NCBI RefSeq assembly: GCF_943193065.1
Contig: NZ_CALPCS010000003.1
Coordinates: 1-64,000, forward strand
DNA length: 64,000 nucleotides
Direction of reading: 5' to 3'
Origin: Veillonella agrestimuris
GTDB taxonomy: Bacteria > Bacillota > Negativicutes > Veillonellales > Veillonellaceae
The notes beneath the pieces are model-generated. The model worked only from the letters and a program-made list of their open reading frames with translations, was not told the origin of the DNA and ran no database searches. This document shows, piece after piece, positions 53,572-62,311 of this stretch. Within the stretch, counting starts at the first letter, position 1. The number at the start of each line of letters is the position of its first letter. Both the position numbers and the translations under genes were made by a program.

Positions 53572-53891
53572 AAGAAAAATTTCCCTGTATAGAATGTGGT
53601 CTTTGTTGTTATAAAGTTAATGAAGTACCTGAAGTAAAATACTTGTACGATGTAGAAAAAGATTGCTGTCGTTATTTGAATTGTAATACTTATAAATGTA
53701 CGATTTATAATAATCGGCCTGCTTTCTGTAATGTAGAGCATATGTATGATGAATATTTTTCTCATACTATGAGTGAAAGTGAATTTATACTGATTAATTT
53801 GAAAGTATGTTATCAATTGAACAAAGAAAAAGGCTTTATAGCTAATTGTCAAAAACTAGCTATATTTATTGATGAACTGGAAATTTATTAG
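53568..53891 (+). CDS. YkgJ-type cysteine-cluster protein (island gene 5)
   Basis: 107 residues. GTG start overlaps the stop of gene 4 (GTGA), which shows translational coupling. Cys pattern C-x2-C-G-x-C-C (CIECGLCC) near residue 7, CCRYLNC around 33-39, C at TIYNN-flanked YKCTI and the RPxFCNVEH motif match the YkgJ/UPF0153 family, thought to bind an Fe-S or zinc centre. In this family the partner is often a neighbour enzyme; here it is the coiled-coil membrane protein. Confidence 0.8.
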   Translation: MKEKFPCIECGLCCYKVNEVPEVKYLYDVEKDCCRYLNCNTYKCTIYNNRPAFCNVEHMYDEYFSHTMSESEFILINLKVCYQLNKEKGFIANCQKLAIFIDELEIY

Positions 53892-53931
53892 TTAGCTTTT
53901 TTGATTAATAATAGTAAAAGCTTAGTCTTAT

Positions 53932-54282
53932 CGTTGATACATAATATTCCTCAGCCTAAAAGTGTCTATTTTCATATTTATATTTTAAATTGGTATTGGT
54001 GTGCTTATCAAATGTCATCAGCGCATTTTTTCTCTTAAGATATCCCATAAAACTCGACACCGATATGTTGGGTGGAATCGTCACTAATATATAAATATAA
54101 TCAATCATTAAATGTCCTTCAATTATATTACTCCCTTTGTATTCATATAATCGCTTAAATATTTTTCTAATACTTTCTCGATATTGATTACATATAGCTT
54201 TATGTCTATACTTAGGAGTAAATACAATATGGTATTTACACAACCATATCGTGTGCGCTAGGTTTTGTGCCTTTGTCGCTAT
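53932..54282 (-). pseudogene. tnpA: decayed IS200/IS605 TnpA transposase
   Basis: About 110 codons clearly match Y1 HUH transposases (KAQNLAHTIWLCKYHIVFTP, GYLKRKNALMTFDKH, KYKYENRHF). At least four lesions are visible: the expected start codon is ATA (54282-54280), directly behind AGAGGTG; the two His of the catalytic H-x-H are both Tyr (DYIYILV for DHIHMLV, each one C-to-T change); a Trp codon after NRHF is TAG (53958-53956); and beyond it only an EYYVST remnant is left, so the nucleophile Tyr is missing. All are G:C to A:T changes. The element is dead in cis, though its ends might still be moved by an active relative. Confidence 0.85.
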
Positions 54283-54284
54283 AG

Positions 54285-54352
54285 AAATCACCTCTTTATT
54301 GCATATAATGTAGCTTGAATACCTTCATTATATAATAATTTAGAGGTGATTT
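54285..54352. repeat. inverted repeats at IS200 left end
   Basis: AAATCACCTCT (54285-54295) and AGAGGTGATTT (54342-54352) are perfect 11-bp inverted copies. Inside them ATATAATG / CATTATAT (54303-54333) forms another hairpin. Such imperfect palindromes are what Y1 transposases recognise at element ends. Downstream, 54361-54438 contains an open stretch ending in ANYFKDKK and TAA, perhaps the tail of a lost gene. Confidence 0.55.
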
Positions 54353-54441
54353 TTTAGTATAACTATCGTTTCCGTAGCCGTATAGCAGGTGGCTTTATGA
54401 TTCGTAATTTCATCGCGAACTACTTTAAAGACAAAAAATAA

Positions 54442-54472
54442 AAAGAGGCAGAACATTACGTTCTGCCTCTTT
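54442..54472. terminator. bidirectional terminator beside tRNA-Ser
   Basis: 13-bp perfect stem AAAGAGGCAGAAC / GTTCTGCCTCTTT with a 5-nt loop. It ends the tRNA transcript on the minus strand and anything reading from the island. Confidence 0.88.
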
Positions 54473-54477
54473 CATGT

Positions 54478-54568
54478 TGGCGGAGAGAGAGGGATTTGAA
54501 CCCTCGGTACGGTATCACCGCACACATGATTTCCAATCATGCTCCTTAAGCCGCTCGGACACCTCTCC
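54478..54568 (-). tRNA. tRNA-Ser (anticodon GGA)
   Basis: 91 nt including an encoded CCA end. The acceptor stem GGAGAGG pairs with TCTCTCC, discriminator G. The anticodon loop TTGGAAA holds GGA inside the CATGA stem. A long variable arm (GTGCGG.GATA.CCGTAC) is the mark of class II serine tRNA. The T-loop GGTTCAAATCC is normal. It reads UCC and UCU. Confidence 0.97.
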
Positions 54569-54599
54569 ATGTATGTTGTTTTGTAACAGGTACTTATCT

Positions 54600-54628
54600 A
54601 GTATACGAGATAGGTCCTGTCCTGTCAA
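54600..54628 (-). promoter_or_regulatory. promoter of tRNA-Ser
   Basis: On the minus strand TTGACA (54628-54623), 17-bp spacer, TATACT (54605-54600). Confidence 0.85.
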
Positions 54629-54690
54629 TAATAATTTAAGGAAATTTTATAACCGCCTCAGTTGTGTATAAATCGTCTCAATGGTAATAA

Positions 54691-54715
54691 AAAAGCCCAC
54701 CATTTGGTGGGCTTT
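54691..54715 (-). terminator. terminator of fprA
   Basis: AAAGCCCACC / GGTGGGCTTT stem with a 4-nt loop; the minus-strand side ends in T4. Confidence 0.85.
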
Positions 54716-54735
54716 CATTGGTTGATGAAAGAGTA

Positions 54736-55974
54736 TTATAAAGAGACCGCTTTGATTTCTGCAGCATCAATAGATGCTTTAATATCGTCTGCCATTTTTT
54801 CAAGTAATGGTAGGTCTGATTCTTTTAAAGACGATTTAATATCAATTGGTTCAGATACGATTTCAATATCTTTGAAGTCGTTTTCGAAATGGTGTACCAT
54901 GCTTTTCATAGCTGCAGATGCCCAAGAGTAGTTACCAATAATGGATACTTTATGGTTTTGGAAGTTCAATGCTTTCAATTCGTGAATAAAGTTTTCCATT
55001 GTAAGGTAGAGGTTCATATTGTATGTTGGGGCAATCGTAACGAGGTTGGTATATCGCCACGCATCGGCGATGATGTAGGACGGATTTGTTTTAGATACAT
55101 CGTAGATTTTGATGTTTGTTACACCGCGACGAGCTAATTGTTTTGCTAATTGTTGCGCTACATCACGCGTGTTACCATACATAGATCCAAAGGCGATTAC
55201 AACGCCTTTTTCTTCCGCTGTGTAGCTGGACCAATGTAAATATTTATTTACAATGTATTCAATACTTTCAGGTGTACGCCAAACTGGGCCGTGTAAAGGC
55301 GCAATGCGTTTGATTTCCAATTCAGATACTTTGCGGATAGCCGCTTGTACTTGCGGACCGTATTTACCAACAATGTTTGTGTAGTAACGGCGCGCTTCGT
55401 TTTCATAAGTGCGAACGAAATCAGTTTGATCTGCAAAGATGCTGCCATCGATAGTACCAAATGTACCGAATGCATCAGCAGAGAACAATGTACCAGTCGT
55501 TTTTTCGTAGGTACAAGTTACTTCAGGCCAGTGCACCATTGGCATTTTATAGGATACTAATGTGTGTTTACCTAAATTGATTTCATCTCCATCGTTGACT
55601 TCGTAGTAGTTGTCTGGTTTTGGGGAGTTGTAAAATTGTTCGAACATGCGGAACGTAATGGCATTACCAATCATTTTACAATTTGGGTAACGTTCTAATG
55701 TTTCCAACAATGTTTGGCAATGATCTGGTTCCATGTGGTTAACCACGATGTAATCCAATTCGCGACCATTTAATAGATGCGTTAAGTTATCGAAGAAGGC
55801 TTCGCGGATTTCCGCATCAACGCTGTCTACCACACAAGTTTTTTCGTCATCGATGAAATAGCTATTATAGCAAACACCGTTAGGGATAGGGAATAAGTTT
55901 TCAAAACGTTCAGTTGTCCAATCATTACTGCCAATCCAGTAAATGTTATGGGTCATTTTCTGAGCACAATGCAT
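54736..55974 (-). CDS. fprA: A-type flavoprotein (flavodiiron protein)
   Basis: 412-residue flavodiiron protein that reduces O2 to water (or NO) in anaerobes. AAGGATTTTACT precedes the ATG at 55974. The N-terminal MBL-like diiron domain has ligands in VNHMEPDHCQTL, VHWPEVT and APLHGPVWR. The C-terminal flavodoxin domain has the FMN loop FGSMYGNTRDVAQQ and NYSWASAAM. No fused rubredoxin is present, so a separate electron donor is needed; the rubrerythrin at 11105 covers peroxide. Single gene with its own terminator. Confidence 0.95.
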   Translation of the reverse strand: MHCAQKMTHNIYWIGSNDWTTERFENLFPIPNGVCYNSYFIDDEKTCVVDSVDAEIREAFFDNLTHLLNGRELDYIVVNHMEPDHCQTLLETLERYPNCKMIGNAITFRMFEQFYNSPKPDNYYEVNDGDEINLGKHTLVSYKMPMVHWPEVTCTYEKTTGTLFSADAFGTFGTIDGSIFADQTDFVRTYENEARRYYTNIVGKYGPQVQAAIRKVSELEIKRIAPLHGPVWRTPESIEYIVNKYLHWSSYTAEEKGVVIAFGSMYGNTRDVAQQLAKQLARRGVTNIKIYDVSKTNPSYIIADAWRYTNLVTIAPTYNMNLYLTMENFIHELKALNFQNHKVSIIGNYSWASAAMKSMVHHFENDFKDIEIVSEPIDIKSSLKESDLPLLEKMADDIKASIDAAEIKAVSL

Positions 55975-56006
55975 AGTAAAATCCTTTCTTACATAAGCAA
56001 TATGTT

Positions 56007-56041
56007 AAACCTGACATATTGCAGTGAATATGCCAGGTTTA
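56007..56041. other. hairpin between purL and fprA
   Basis: AAACCTGACATATT / AATATGCCAGGTTT, one mismatch, 6-nt loop, without a good T-run. It lies upstream of fprA and downstream of purL on the minus strand. Either a weak terminator of fprA's upstream side or a regulatory dyad in its promoter region. Confidence 0.4.
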
Positions 56042-56137
56042 TATATCGTAGCAATATTTCTTTATAAATAATACTAATTATTTCGGTAAAAATCAATGTT
56101 TACCTACTATTAGGTGTTAGAAATTTTAAAGATTATC

Positions 56138-59100
56138 TTATTTAAAATATTTAACACCAGACGTGAAGATTGGCATCTCTAATAATCCTGGAATATTTTT
56201 GCTAATGCCATCACCGCAGCGCTCAGAGTGTGCCATTTTACCAAATACGCGGCCATCTGGACTATAGATACCTTCGATGGCGGCTACTGATTGGTTTGGA
56301 TTGAACCGTGCATCCATGGATGCAATGCCTTCGAAATCAACGTATTGCGTAGCGATTTGACCAGAACGATTAAATTCGAGCACTTGTTGTGGGCTCGCAA
56401 TAAAACGACCTTCACCGTGAGAAATAGGTACTGTATAGATTTCACCAGCTTTGGCATCGCTCATCCAAGGGGATTTTGTAGAAATAACCTTGGTTTGTAC
56501 CATGCGAGAGACATGACGACCGATGGTGTTGAAAGTCAATGTAGGATGTGCTTCTGTCAACGGTTCAACGTGACCGCCAGGGAGAAGACCTAGTTTAATC
56601 AACGCTTGGAAGCCATTACAAATGCCTAGAACGAGACCATCTTGTTGGTATAACAAGTTTTCTAACCCTTCTGATAAGGCTGGATTGCGGAATAAAGTAG
56701 CCATAAATTTACCAGACCCGTCTGGTTCATCACCACCGCTAAAGCCGCCTGGGAACATAAGGATATGAGATTCTTTTAATTTTTTCTGAATCACATCGAT
56801 AGATTCTTGTAATTGCGCTGTCGTTTGGTTGCGAATGACTACAATATCTGCTTCTGCACCAGCTTTTTCAAAGGCGCGCGCTGAATCGAATTCGCAGTTT
56901 GTACCTGGGAATACAGGAATTAAGACTTTCGGTTTTGCTCCTAATGGATTGATGCGCGGCGATGCTTGTTGGTCGTGAATGTACGCCACTGCTTCGCCGG
57001 TACTAGATTCTGCTTGTAATGGAAAGATATCTTGTAGTGGTGCTTCGTAAGCTTCTTGCACTTCTTTGAGAGATACTTCTTGACCATTCCATTCGATAAC
57101 TGGTTTTTCTTGGGTTACAGCGATGACTTTCACATCAGGTAATTCTAATAAAGCGTTTACTGCTTTAATATCTACTTCGACGATGAAAGAACCGATAGCT
57201 GGTTGGAAAATAGCTCGTTCTGCATAGGTATCAAATTTTACGCCAATATTGTTGCCGAGAGCCATTTTTGTAACTGCTTCAGGAATGCCCCCTTGATCGA
57301 CTACATAAGTTGAATACACACGGCCCTTTTCGATTTGTTCTTGTAAGATTTCGCAGTTTTCTTTGAAGCGATCCCAATCTGGCGTATCGTTATAGGTGCG
57401 TGGTAAATCGAGGATCACAAGGCGGTTGTTAACGCCTTTAATATCTTGACTTGTAATGCGTGACATTGGCGCCATAGTAGCGGCAAAAGATACGAGAGTA
57501 GGAGGCACTGTTAAGTCCATAAAGGTACCACTCATAGAGTCTTTGCCGCCAATGGCAGCAATGCCTAATTCTTTTTGCGCCCTATAAGCGCCTAGCAAAG
57601 CTGCTACAGGTTGTCCCCAAGATTCTTTGGAATGGAGACGTTCAAAATATTCTTGGAGTGTTAAGTATGTATCTTCTACGCGGCCGCCAAGAGCTACGAC
57701 TTTAGCTACTGATAAAAGTACAGCATATTGAGCGCCATGGAATGGACTCCAAGCAGATAACTCTGGTACAAAGCCGTGTGTCATAATACTGGTAGTAGTC
57801 GTTTCGCCGTGTAATACAGGAAGTTTAGCTACCATCCCTTGGGTTGGTGTTTTTTGATATTTACCACCAAAAGGCATAAGAACTGTATTGGAGCCTACAG
57901 TGCTGTCGAATTGTTCGGCTAAACCTTGTTGTGAGCATGTGTTGAGTGTAGATACAGCAGATAGCCATTGCTCTTTGAAGTTGTCTGCACTGGCAGAACC
58001 ACGGCGGAAGTAAGATATTTCGTTTGGTGCTGTAATGATTGCTTCTTGTTGTTGTGCAGCACCATTTGTGTTTAAAAAGTCTCGGCTAATATCTACGATA
58101 GTTTGACCTTGCCAAGTCATGATGAGGCGGTTCGTATCTGTTACATCAGCAACAACAGTGCATTCAAGGTTTTCTTCATCGCAGTATGTAGCAAAGGCTG
58201 CTACGTCTTCTGGAGCAATGACACAGGCCATGCGTTCTTGTGATTCGGAAATAGCCAGTTCGGTGCCGTCCAAACCGTCGTATTTTTTCGGTACTAAGTC
58301 GAGATTGATTGTAACGCCATCTGTTAATTCACCAATCGCTACAGACACGCCACCAGCGCCAAAATCGTTGCAACGCTTAATGAGAGTCGTAACTTCAGGG
58401 CGTCGGAATAAACGTTGAATTTTGCGTTCTGTTAGGGCGTTGCCTTTTTGAACTTCTGCACCACAAGTAGAAAGGGAGTCGATGGTATGTTTTTTAGAAG
58501 AACCGGTAGCGCCACCACAGCCGTCGCGACCTGTTTTACCACCTAATAAAACGACTACGTCTCCAGCAATCGGGACTTCGCGGCGTACTTGAGCGCGTGG
58601 AGCTGCACCGATAACAGCACCAATCTCCATTCGTTTTGCTACGTAGCCAGGATGGTAATATTCTTTTACTTCACCTGTGGCAAGACCGATTTGGTTGCCA
58701 TAAGAAGCATATCCACGAGCAGCCTCTTGAGTGATTTTCTTTTGAGGTAATTTGCCTTCTAATGTGTCTGCTAAAGGTGTTCGTGGATCGCTGCTGCCAG
58801 TGACACGCATCGTTTGGTATACATAGGAGCGGCCGCTTAATGGATCTCGAATACAACCACCTAAACAAGTGGCAGCACCACCGAATGGTTCGATTTCAGT
58901 AGGGTGATTGTGTGTTTCGTTTTTGAAAAGAAGGAGCCATTCTTCTTCTTTTCCATCTACATCTACAGGTACGATGATAGTGCAAGCGTTGATTTCATCG
59001 GATTCGTCAAGACTGGCAAGGCCGCCAACGAGCCGTAATTCTTTTGCTGCTAATGTAGCCATATCCATGAGAGAGCGGCCTTTTACCTTCGTTGTATACA

Positions 59101-59881
59101 CTAAGTTGCGCCCTTCTGTGTAGGATTCTAATGCTTCTACGATGGGTGTAGTAAAACGGTTTTCTTCAATTGTAATGTCTGTTAACTCCGTCATAAATGT
59201 AGTGTGACGGCAGTGATCAGACCAATAGGTATCGAACAAGCGGATTTCTGTCACTGTGGGGTTACGGTGCTCTACCGTAGCGTATTGCTTTTGGATGAGT
59301 TTAATATCTGCTAAGGTCATAGCCAAACCGTAGTCTTTGATGAGCATTTCTAGTTCAGAATTACTCATGGTTGTAAACCCATTAATATTAGCAATAGGTG
59401 CTGGCTCTTCTAATTGATAGGCTAATGTAGATGGTATGTCGAGGTTTGCTTCGCGAGAATCGACAGGGTTAATGTAGTGTGCTTTGATGGTGCTTTGTTG
59501 CTCTTCTGTTAGGGCGCCTTCAATGACAAAGAGGCGAGCGCAACGTACGGTGTGACCTGTAGTGAGGGTCAACATAGAAATACATTGCTCCGCGCTATCT
59601 GCACGTTGATCATATTGGCCAGGTACATATTCAATAGCAAATGTGAAAGCATCATTCGGCGTGTCGATGGCATGGGTGATGATGTCAACAGGAGGTTCAG
59701 AGAAAATTAAGTGTTTAGCTTTCTCTAAGGCTTCTTCGTCGAGATGTTCGATATCGTACCGTTCATATATAGTCACCTTCGTAGCAGGAATATTTAATTC
59801 TTCTTGAATAGTCTTTAACATGTGATTCGCTTCGTGGGCGAAGGCATCTTGTTTTCTTACAAATAATCGTTGAATAGCCAT
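56138..59881 (-). CDS. purL: phosphoribosylformylglycinamidine synthase (large single-chain)
   Basis: 1247-residue FGAM synthase, fourth step of IMP synthesis, in the single-chain form with a fused glutaminase. AGGAGGCTAT precedes the ATG. The N-terminal linker and two AIRS-like halves carry ATP motifs (RLFDTYWSDHCRHTTF, FKNETHNHPTEIEPFGGAATCLGG, GGKTGRDGCGGATGSS). The C-terminal class I glutaminase has VLIPVFPGTNCEFDSA, nucleophile Cys in GICNGFQALIKLG and a late His in SHGEGRF. Most Gram-positive Firmicutes use split PurL/PurQ/PurS, so the fused form is notable. A LysR gene is divergent. Confidence 0.96.
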   Translation of the reverse strand: MAIQRLFVRKQDAFAHEANHMLKTIQEELNIPATKVTIYERYDIEHLDEEALEKAKHLIFSEPPVDIITHAIDTPNDAFTFAIEYVPGQYDQRADSAEQCISMLTLTTGHTVRCARLFVIEGALTEEQQSTIKAHYINPVDSREANLDIPSTLAYQLEEPAPIANINGFTTMSNSELEMLIKDYGLAMTLADIKLIQKQYATVEHRNPTVTEIRLFDTYWSDHCRHTTFMTELTDITIEENRFTTPIVEALESYTEGRNLVYTTKVKGRSLMDMATLAAKELRLVGGLASLDESDEINACTIIVPVDVDGKEEEWLLLFKNETHNHPTEIEPFGGAATCLGGCIRDPLSGRSYVYQTMRVTGSSDPRTPLADTLEGKLPQKKITQEAARGYASYGNQIGLATGEVKEYYHPGYVAKRMEIGAVIGAAPRAQVRREVPIAGDVVVLLGGKTGRDGCGGATGSSKKHTIDSLSTCGAEVQKGNALTERKIQRLFRRPEVTTLIKRCNDFGAGGVSVAIGELTDGVTINLDLVPKKYDGLDGTELAISESQERMACVIAPEDVAAFATYCDEENLECTVVADVTDTNRLIMTWQGQTIVDISRDFLNTNGAAQQQEAIITAPNEISYFRRGSASADNFKEQWLSAVSTLNTCSQQGLAEQFDSTVGSNTVLMPFGGKYQKTPTQGMVAKLPVLHGETTTTSIMTHGFVPELSAWSPFHGAQYAVLLSVAKVVALGGRVEDTYLTLQEYFERLHSKESWGQPVAALLGAYRAQKELGIAAIGGKDSMSGTFMDLTVPPTLVSFAATMAPMSRITSQDIKGVNNRLVILDLPRTYNDTPDWDRFKENCEILQEQIEKGRVYSTYVVDQGGIPEAVTKMALGNNIGVKFDTYAERAIFQPAIGSFIVEVDIKAVNALLELPDVKVIAVTQEKPVIEWNGQEVSLKEVQEAYEAPLQDIFPLQAESSTGEAVAYIHDQQASPRINPLGAKPKVLIPVFPGTNCEFDSARAFEKAGAEADIVVIRNQTTAQLQESIDVIQKKLKESHILMFPGGFSGGDEPDGSGKFMATLFRNPALSEGLENLLYQQDGLVLGICNGFQALIKLGLLPGGHVEPLTEAHPTLTFNTIGRHVSRMVQTKVISTKSPWMSDAKAGEIYTVPISHGEGRFIASPQQVLEFNRSGQIATQYVDFEGIASMDARFNPNQSVAAIEGIYSPDGRVFGKMAHSERCGDGISKNIPGLLEMPIFTSGVKYFK

Positions 59882-59949
59882 ATAGCCTCCTGTACTATGC
59901 AGAATAATAAATCGATGGAGTTGACAAGATAAGTATAGTAGGTCTAGAC

Positions 59950-59977
59950 TTATAAGTAAAGATAATCTTACTTATAA
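59950..59977. promoter_or_regulatory. candidate LysR operator between purL and lysR
   Basis: TTATAAGTAAAGAT-A-ATCTTACTTATAA, an imperfect palindrome with a single extra base in one arm, in the 188-bp gap between the two divergent genes. Confidence 0.45.
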
Positions 59978-60069
59978 ACAAATTAATCTTGCTAATGAAT
60001 TTGTATTTCTTATGAAGATTGAAAATAAAGCAATCAGTCGATATATAGTATATAACAGTGGAGGCGAAA

Positions 60070-60975
60070 ATGGCAGTATCAGCAGATTTATACAGAGCAT
60101 TTTTAGGTGTTGGATTATATTTATCCTTTTCAAGAGCTGCAAAAGAATTGGGCGTCTCCCAATCTGCAATTAGCCAAAGTATCAAACAATTGGAAAGTGA
60201 ATTGAATATGCCGTTATTTGTGCGTACTACTAAATCGGTAACATTCACGCCGGAAGGGAAGGAGCTTTTCGATACCGTTGCGAAAGCGTTCTCCATTTTA
60301 GATAATGGTGTTACCCAATTACAAGAACGGGTTAATCAAGCTTATGAAAGTCTAAATTTAGCCGCTACCGATACGTTGTGTCGCCATTTCTTATTGCCTT
60401 ACTTCCATAAATGGCAATTGCAAGAAAGTGAATTTGGATTGCATATTATTAATAAGCCGTCTCCTGATTGTGTAGAGTTAGTAATTAATAAAGAAGCACA
60501 ATTGGCTGTTGTTAACGATTATGAAGGGTTGCGAAGTAATCCTCAATTAGAAGTTACCACATTGGCGAGCATTCAAGATATTTTCGTAGGCGGTCACGAA
60601 TATAAGGGCGCTGGATTTTACGATCAGGGGCGTTTGTTAAATGAACCGATGTTGCTCTTAGAAAAGGGCACGGCTAGTCGTACATTCTTTGATGAAGTGA
60701 CGCATGGTGCGTGTAGTAAACCTCGTTTTGAATTGAGTAGCGTCGATGTACTCCTTGATTTAGTGGAAATTAATATGGGTATCGCTATGTTGCCGAGTAA
60801 TGTAGTACAAGAAAAAATGCAAGAAGGCTCTATCGTGAAAATCGATACGGATATTCCTGTACCGACACGCGATATCGTATTAGTACGGTCTCGTCTCGTT
60901 CCACAATCGGAAGGAGCTGCTCGATTTACTTCGTTATTGGTGAACCAAGAAGATAAGCGGGATAAAATATTATAA
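60070..60975 (+). CDS. LysR-family transcriptional regulator
   Basis: 301 residues. ATG 60070 follows GGAGG; a GTG at 60058 would include the ribosome site and is rejected. The N-terminal winged HTH (LSFSRAAKELGVSQSAISQSIKQLESELNMPLFVRTTKSV in parts) and the C-terminal periplasmic-binding-like effector domain are standard. It is divergent from purL and upstream of xpt, so it may adjust purine genes, but LysR targets cannot be read from sequence. Confidence 0.92.
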   Translation: MAVSADLYRAFLGVGLYLSFSRAAKELGVSQSAISQSIKQLESELNMPLFVRTTKSVTFTPEGKELFDTVAKAFSILDNGVTQLQERVNQAYESLNLAATDTLCRHFLLPYFHKWQLQESEFGLHIINKPSPDCVELVINKEAQLAVVNDYEGLRSNPQLEVTTLASIQDIFVGGHEYKGAGFYDQGRLLNEPMLLLEKGTASRTFFDEVTHGACSKPRFELSSVDVLLDLVEINMGIAMLPSNVVQEKMQEGSIVKIDTDIPVPTRDIVLVRSRLVPQSEGAARFTSLLVNQEDKRDKIL

Positions 60976-61030
60976 TTTTGAATCTATGGTATAAATAGAA
61001 TTCAATTAGTTATAAACCTATACATTTATC

Positions 61031-61071
61031 AAAAAACACACTTTATTCTTTTACAGATAAAGTGTGTTTTT
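61031..61071 (+). terminator. terminator of lysR
   Basis: AAAACACACTTTAT / ATAAAGTGTGTTTT stem with a 10-nt loop, T5. Confidence 0.88.
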
Positions 61072-61133
61072 AGTTGACCCTAAGGGGGATAATACGATAA
61101 AATTTAATAATAGTTAATGCGGAGGTAAACAAC

Positions 61134-61709
61134 ATGGAATTATTAAAACAACGCATTCGTGAGGAAGGTATTGTTCTCAACAATCGAGTGTTGAAAGTGG
61201 ATGGTTTCTTAAATCATCAAATTGATCCTCAATTGTTTAAAGCCATTGGTAAAGAAATTGCAAATCGCTATCGCGATGCAGGGGTGCAACGAATCGTAAC
61301 GATTGAAGCATCTGGTATTGCTTTGGCTTTGATGGTAGCCCTTGAATTAGACGTGCCTTTAGTATTTGCACGTAAGAAAAAATCGATTTTAATGGTCGAT
61401 GATGTATATCATTCTGTTGTATATTCCTATACAAAAGAGGAAAATTACGACATTACTATTTCTAAGAAATTCTTGCCAGCTGGTGAGAAAGTATTGATCA
61501 TTGATGATTTCTTGGCTAGCGGAGAAGCAGCTATGGGCCTTGCTAATCTCGTTAAAGATGCTGGTGATGAGGTGGTAGGGATGGCGATTGCTATTGAAAA
61601 ATCATTCCAACCGGGGCGAGAACGTTTAGAAAATGCAGGGTTCCGCGTAGAATCTTTAGTTCGTATTAAAGAATTCAAAGATAATACTTGTGTATTTTTA
61701 GATGATTAA
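61134..61709 (+). CDS. xpt: xanthine phosphoribosyltransferase
   Basis: 191-residue type I PRTase that salvages xanthine to XMP using PRPP. TGCGGAGGT lies upstream. The start MELLKQRIREEGIVLNNRVLKVDGFLNHQIDP (seen in parts), the PRPP loop VLIIDDFLASGEA, and EASGIALALMVALEL fit the Xpt family. In Bacilli xpt is often under a purine riboswitch, but no such fold is visible in the short leader here. Monocistronic as far as I can see. Confidence 0.94.
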   Translation: MELLKQRIREEGIVLNNRVLKVDGFLNHQIDPQLFKAIGKEIANRYRDAGVQRIVTIEASGIALALMVALELDVPLVFARKKKSILMVDDVYHSVVYSYTKEENYDITISKKFLPAGEKVLIIDDFLASGEAAMGLANLVKDAGDEVVGMAIAIEKSFQPGRERLENAGFRVESLVRIKEFKDNTCVFLDD

Positions 61710-61852
61710 TAGCGAGTATTACAGATAAGGTTTATAGACAGACATTGCAGATGTTCGGAGAACTATAGTCCTTCGAATATCCTAGTAAAAGCTAGTTTGT
61801 GTTAGTACTTAGTACTTAAATATATATTTATAGTATTTGTAAGGTGAAAGTG

Positions 61853-62302
61853 ATGAATAATAAAGCAGCACAATTTGATGTATTAGTAGAAGAGTTAAAT
61901 AAAGAAGGTAACACTTGGTTTGTTAAGGATGTTGTGGAAAATGATGAGCTTGGTACTGTTGTATACCATGGTCATTTAAATATTAACGACCGTGATTTAC
62001 CAGTTTTTGTCGTATTAGACAATTCCGTATTTTCTTTCGTTCGCGTTGCATTAACGACAAATGGCGTAGATAAACGAAAAGTAAAAACAATTGTAACGAA
62101 ATTAAATGAATTAAACCAAACTTATAAAGCATTCAAATACTATTTATTAGATAGTGACAGCAATATCTATTTAGATGCGTCTGTTCCAACTGGCGACGAT
62201 AATTTTGATCCTGCTTTATTAGTTAATCTTTTATTACAAGTAGTTCGACCACATTTAGTAGAAGTACACGAAGATGTCTTGGCAGTAGCAGGCCAAAAAT
62301 AA
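61853..62302 (+). CDS. YbjN-like protein, copy 1
   Basis: 149 residues from ATG 61853 (AAGGTG upstream, 7 bp); GTG 61844 is an alternative. It is a small alpha/beta protein of the YbjN / type-III-chaperone-like fold: an N-terminal strand-rich half (VVYHGHLNINDRDLPVFVVLD) and helices with LNELNQTYKAFKYYLLD. No catalytic residues. It is clearly paralogous to the next gene, 9 bp away. YbjN proteins affect stress and motility in other bacteria, but the mechanism is unknown. Confidence 0.65.
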   Translation: MNNKAAQFDVLVEELNKEGNTWFVKDVVENDELGTVVYHGHLNINDRDLPVFVVLDNSVFSFVRVALTTNGVDKRKVKTIVTKLNELNQTYKAFKYYLLDSDSNIYLDASVPTGDDNFDPALLVNLLLQVVRPHLVEVHEDVLAVAGQK

Positions 62303-62311
62303 GAGGTTACT

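Noticed and set aside
54361..54438. Short open stretch ending ANYFKDKK as a gene
   Set aside because: No start codon with a ribosome site; at best a tail fragment of a lost gene.
61072..61133. Purine riboswitch before xpt
   Set aside because: Only about 60 nt lie between the preceding terminator and the gene, with no three-way-junction aptamer pattern.
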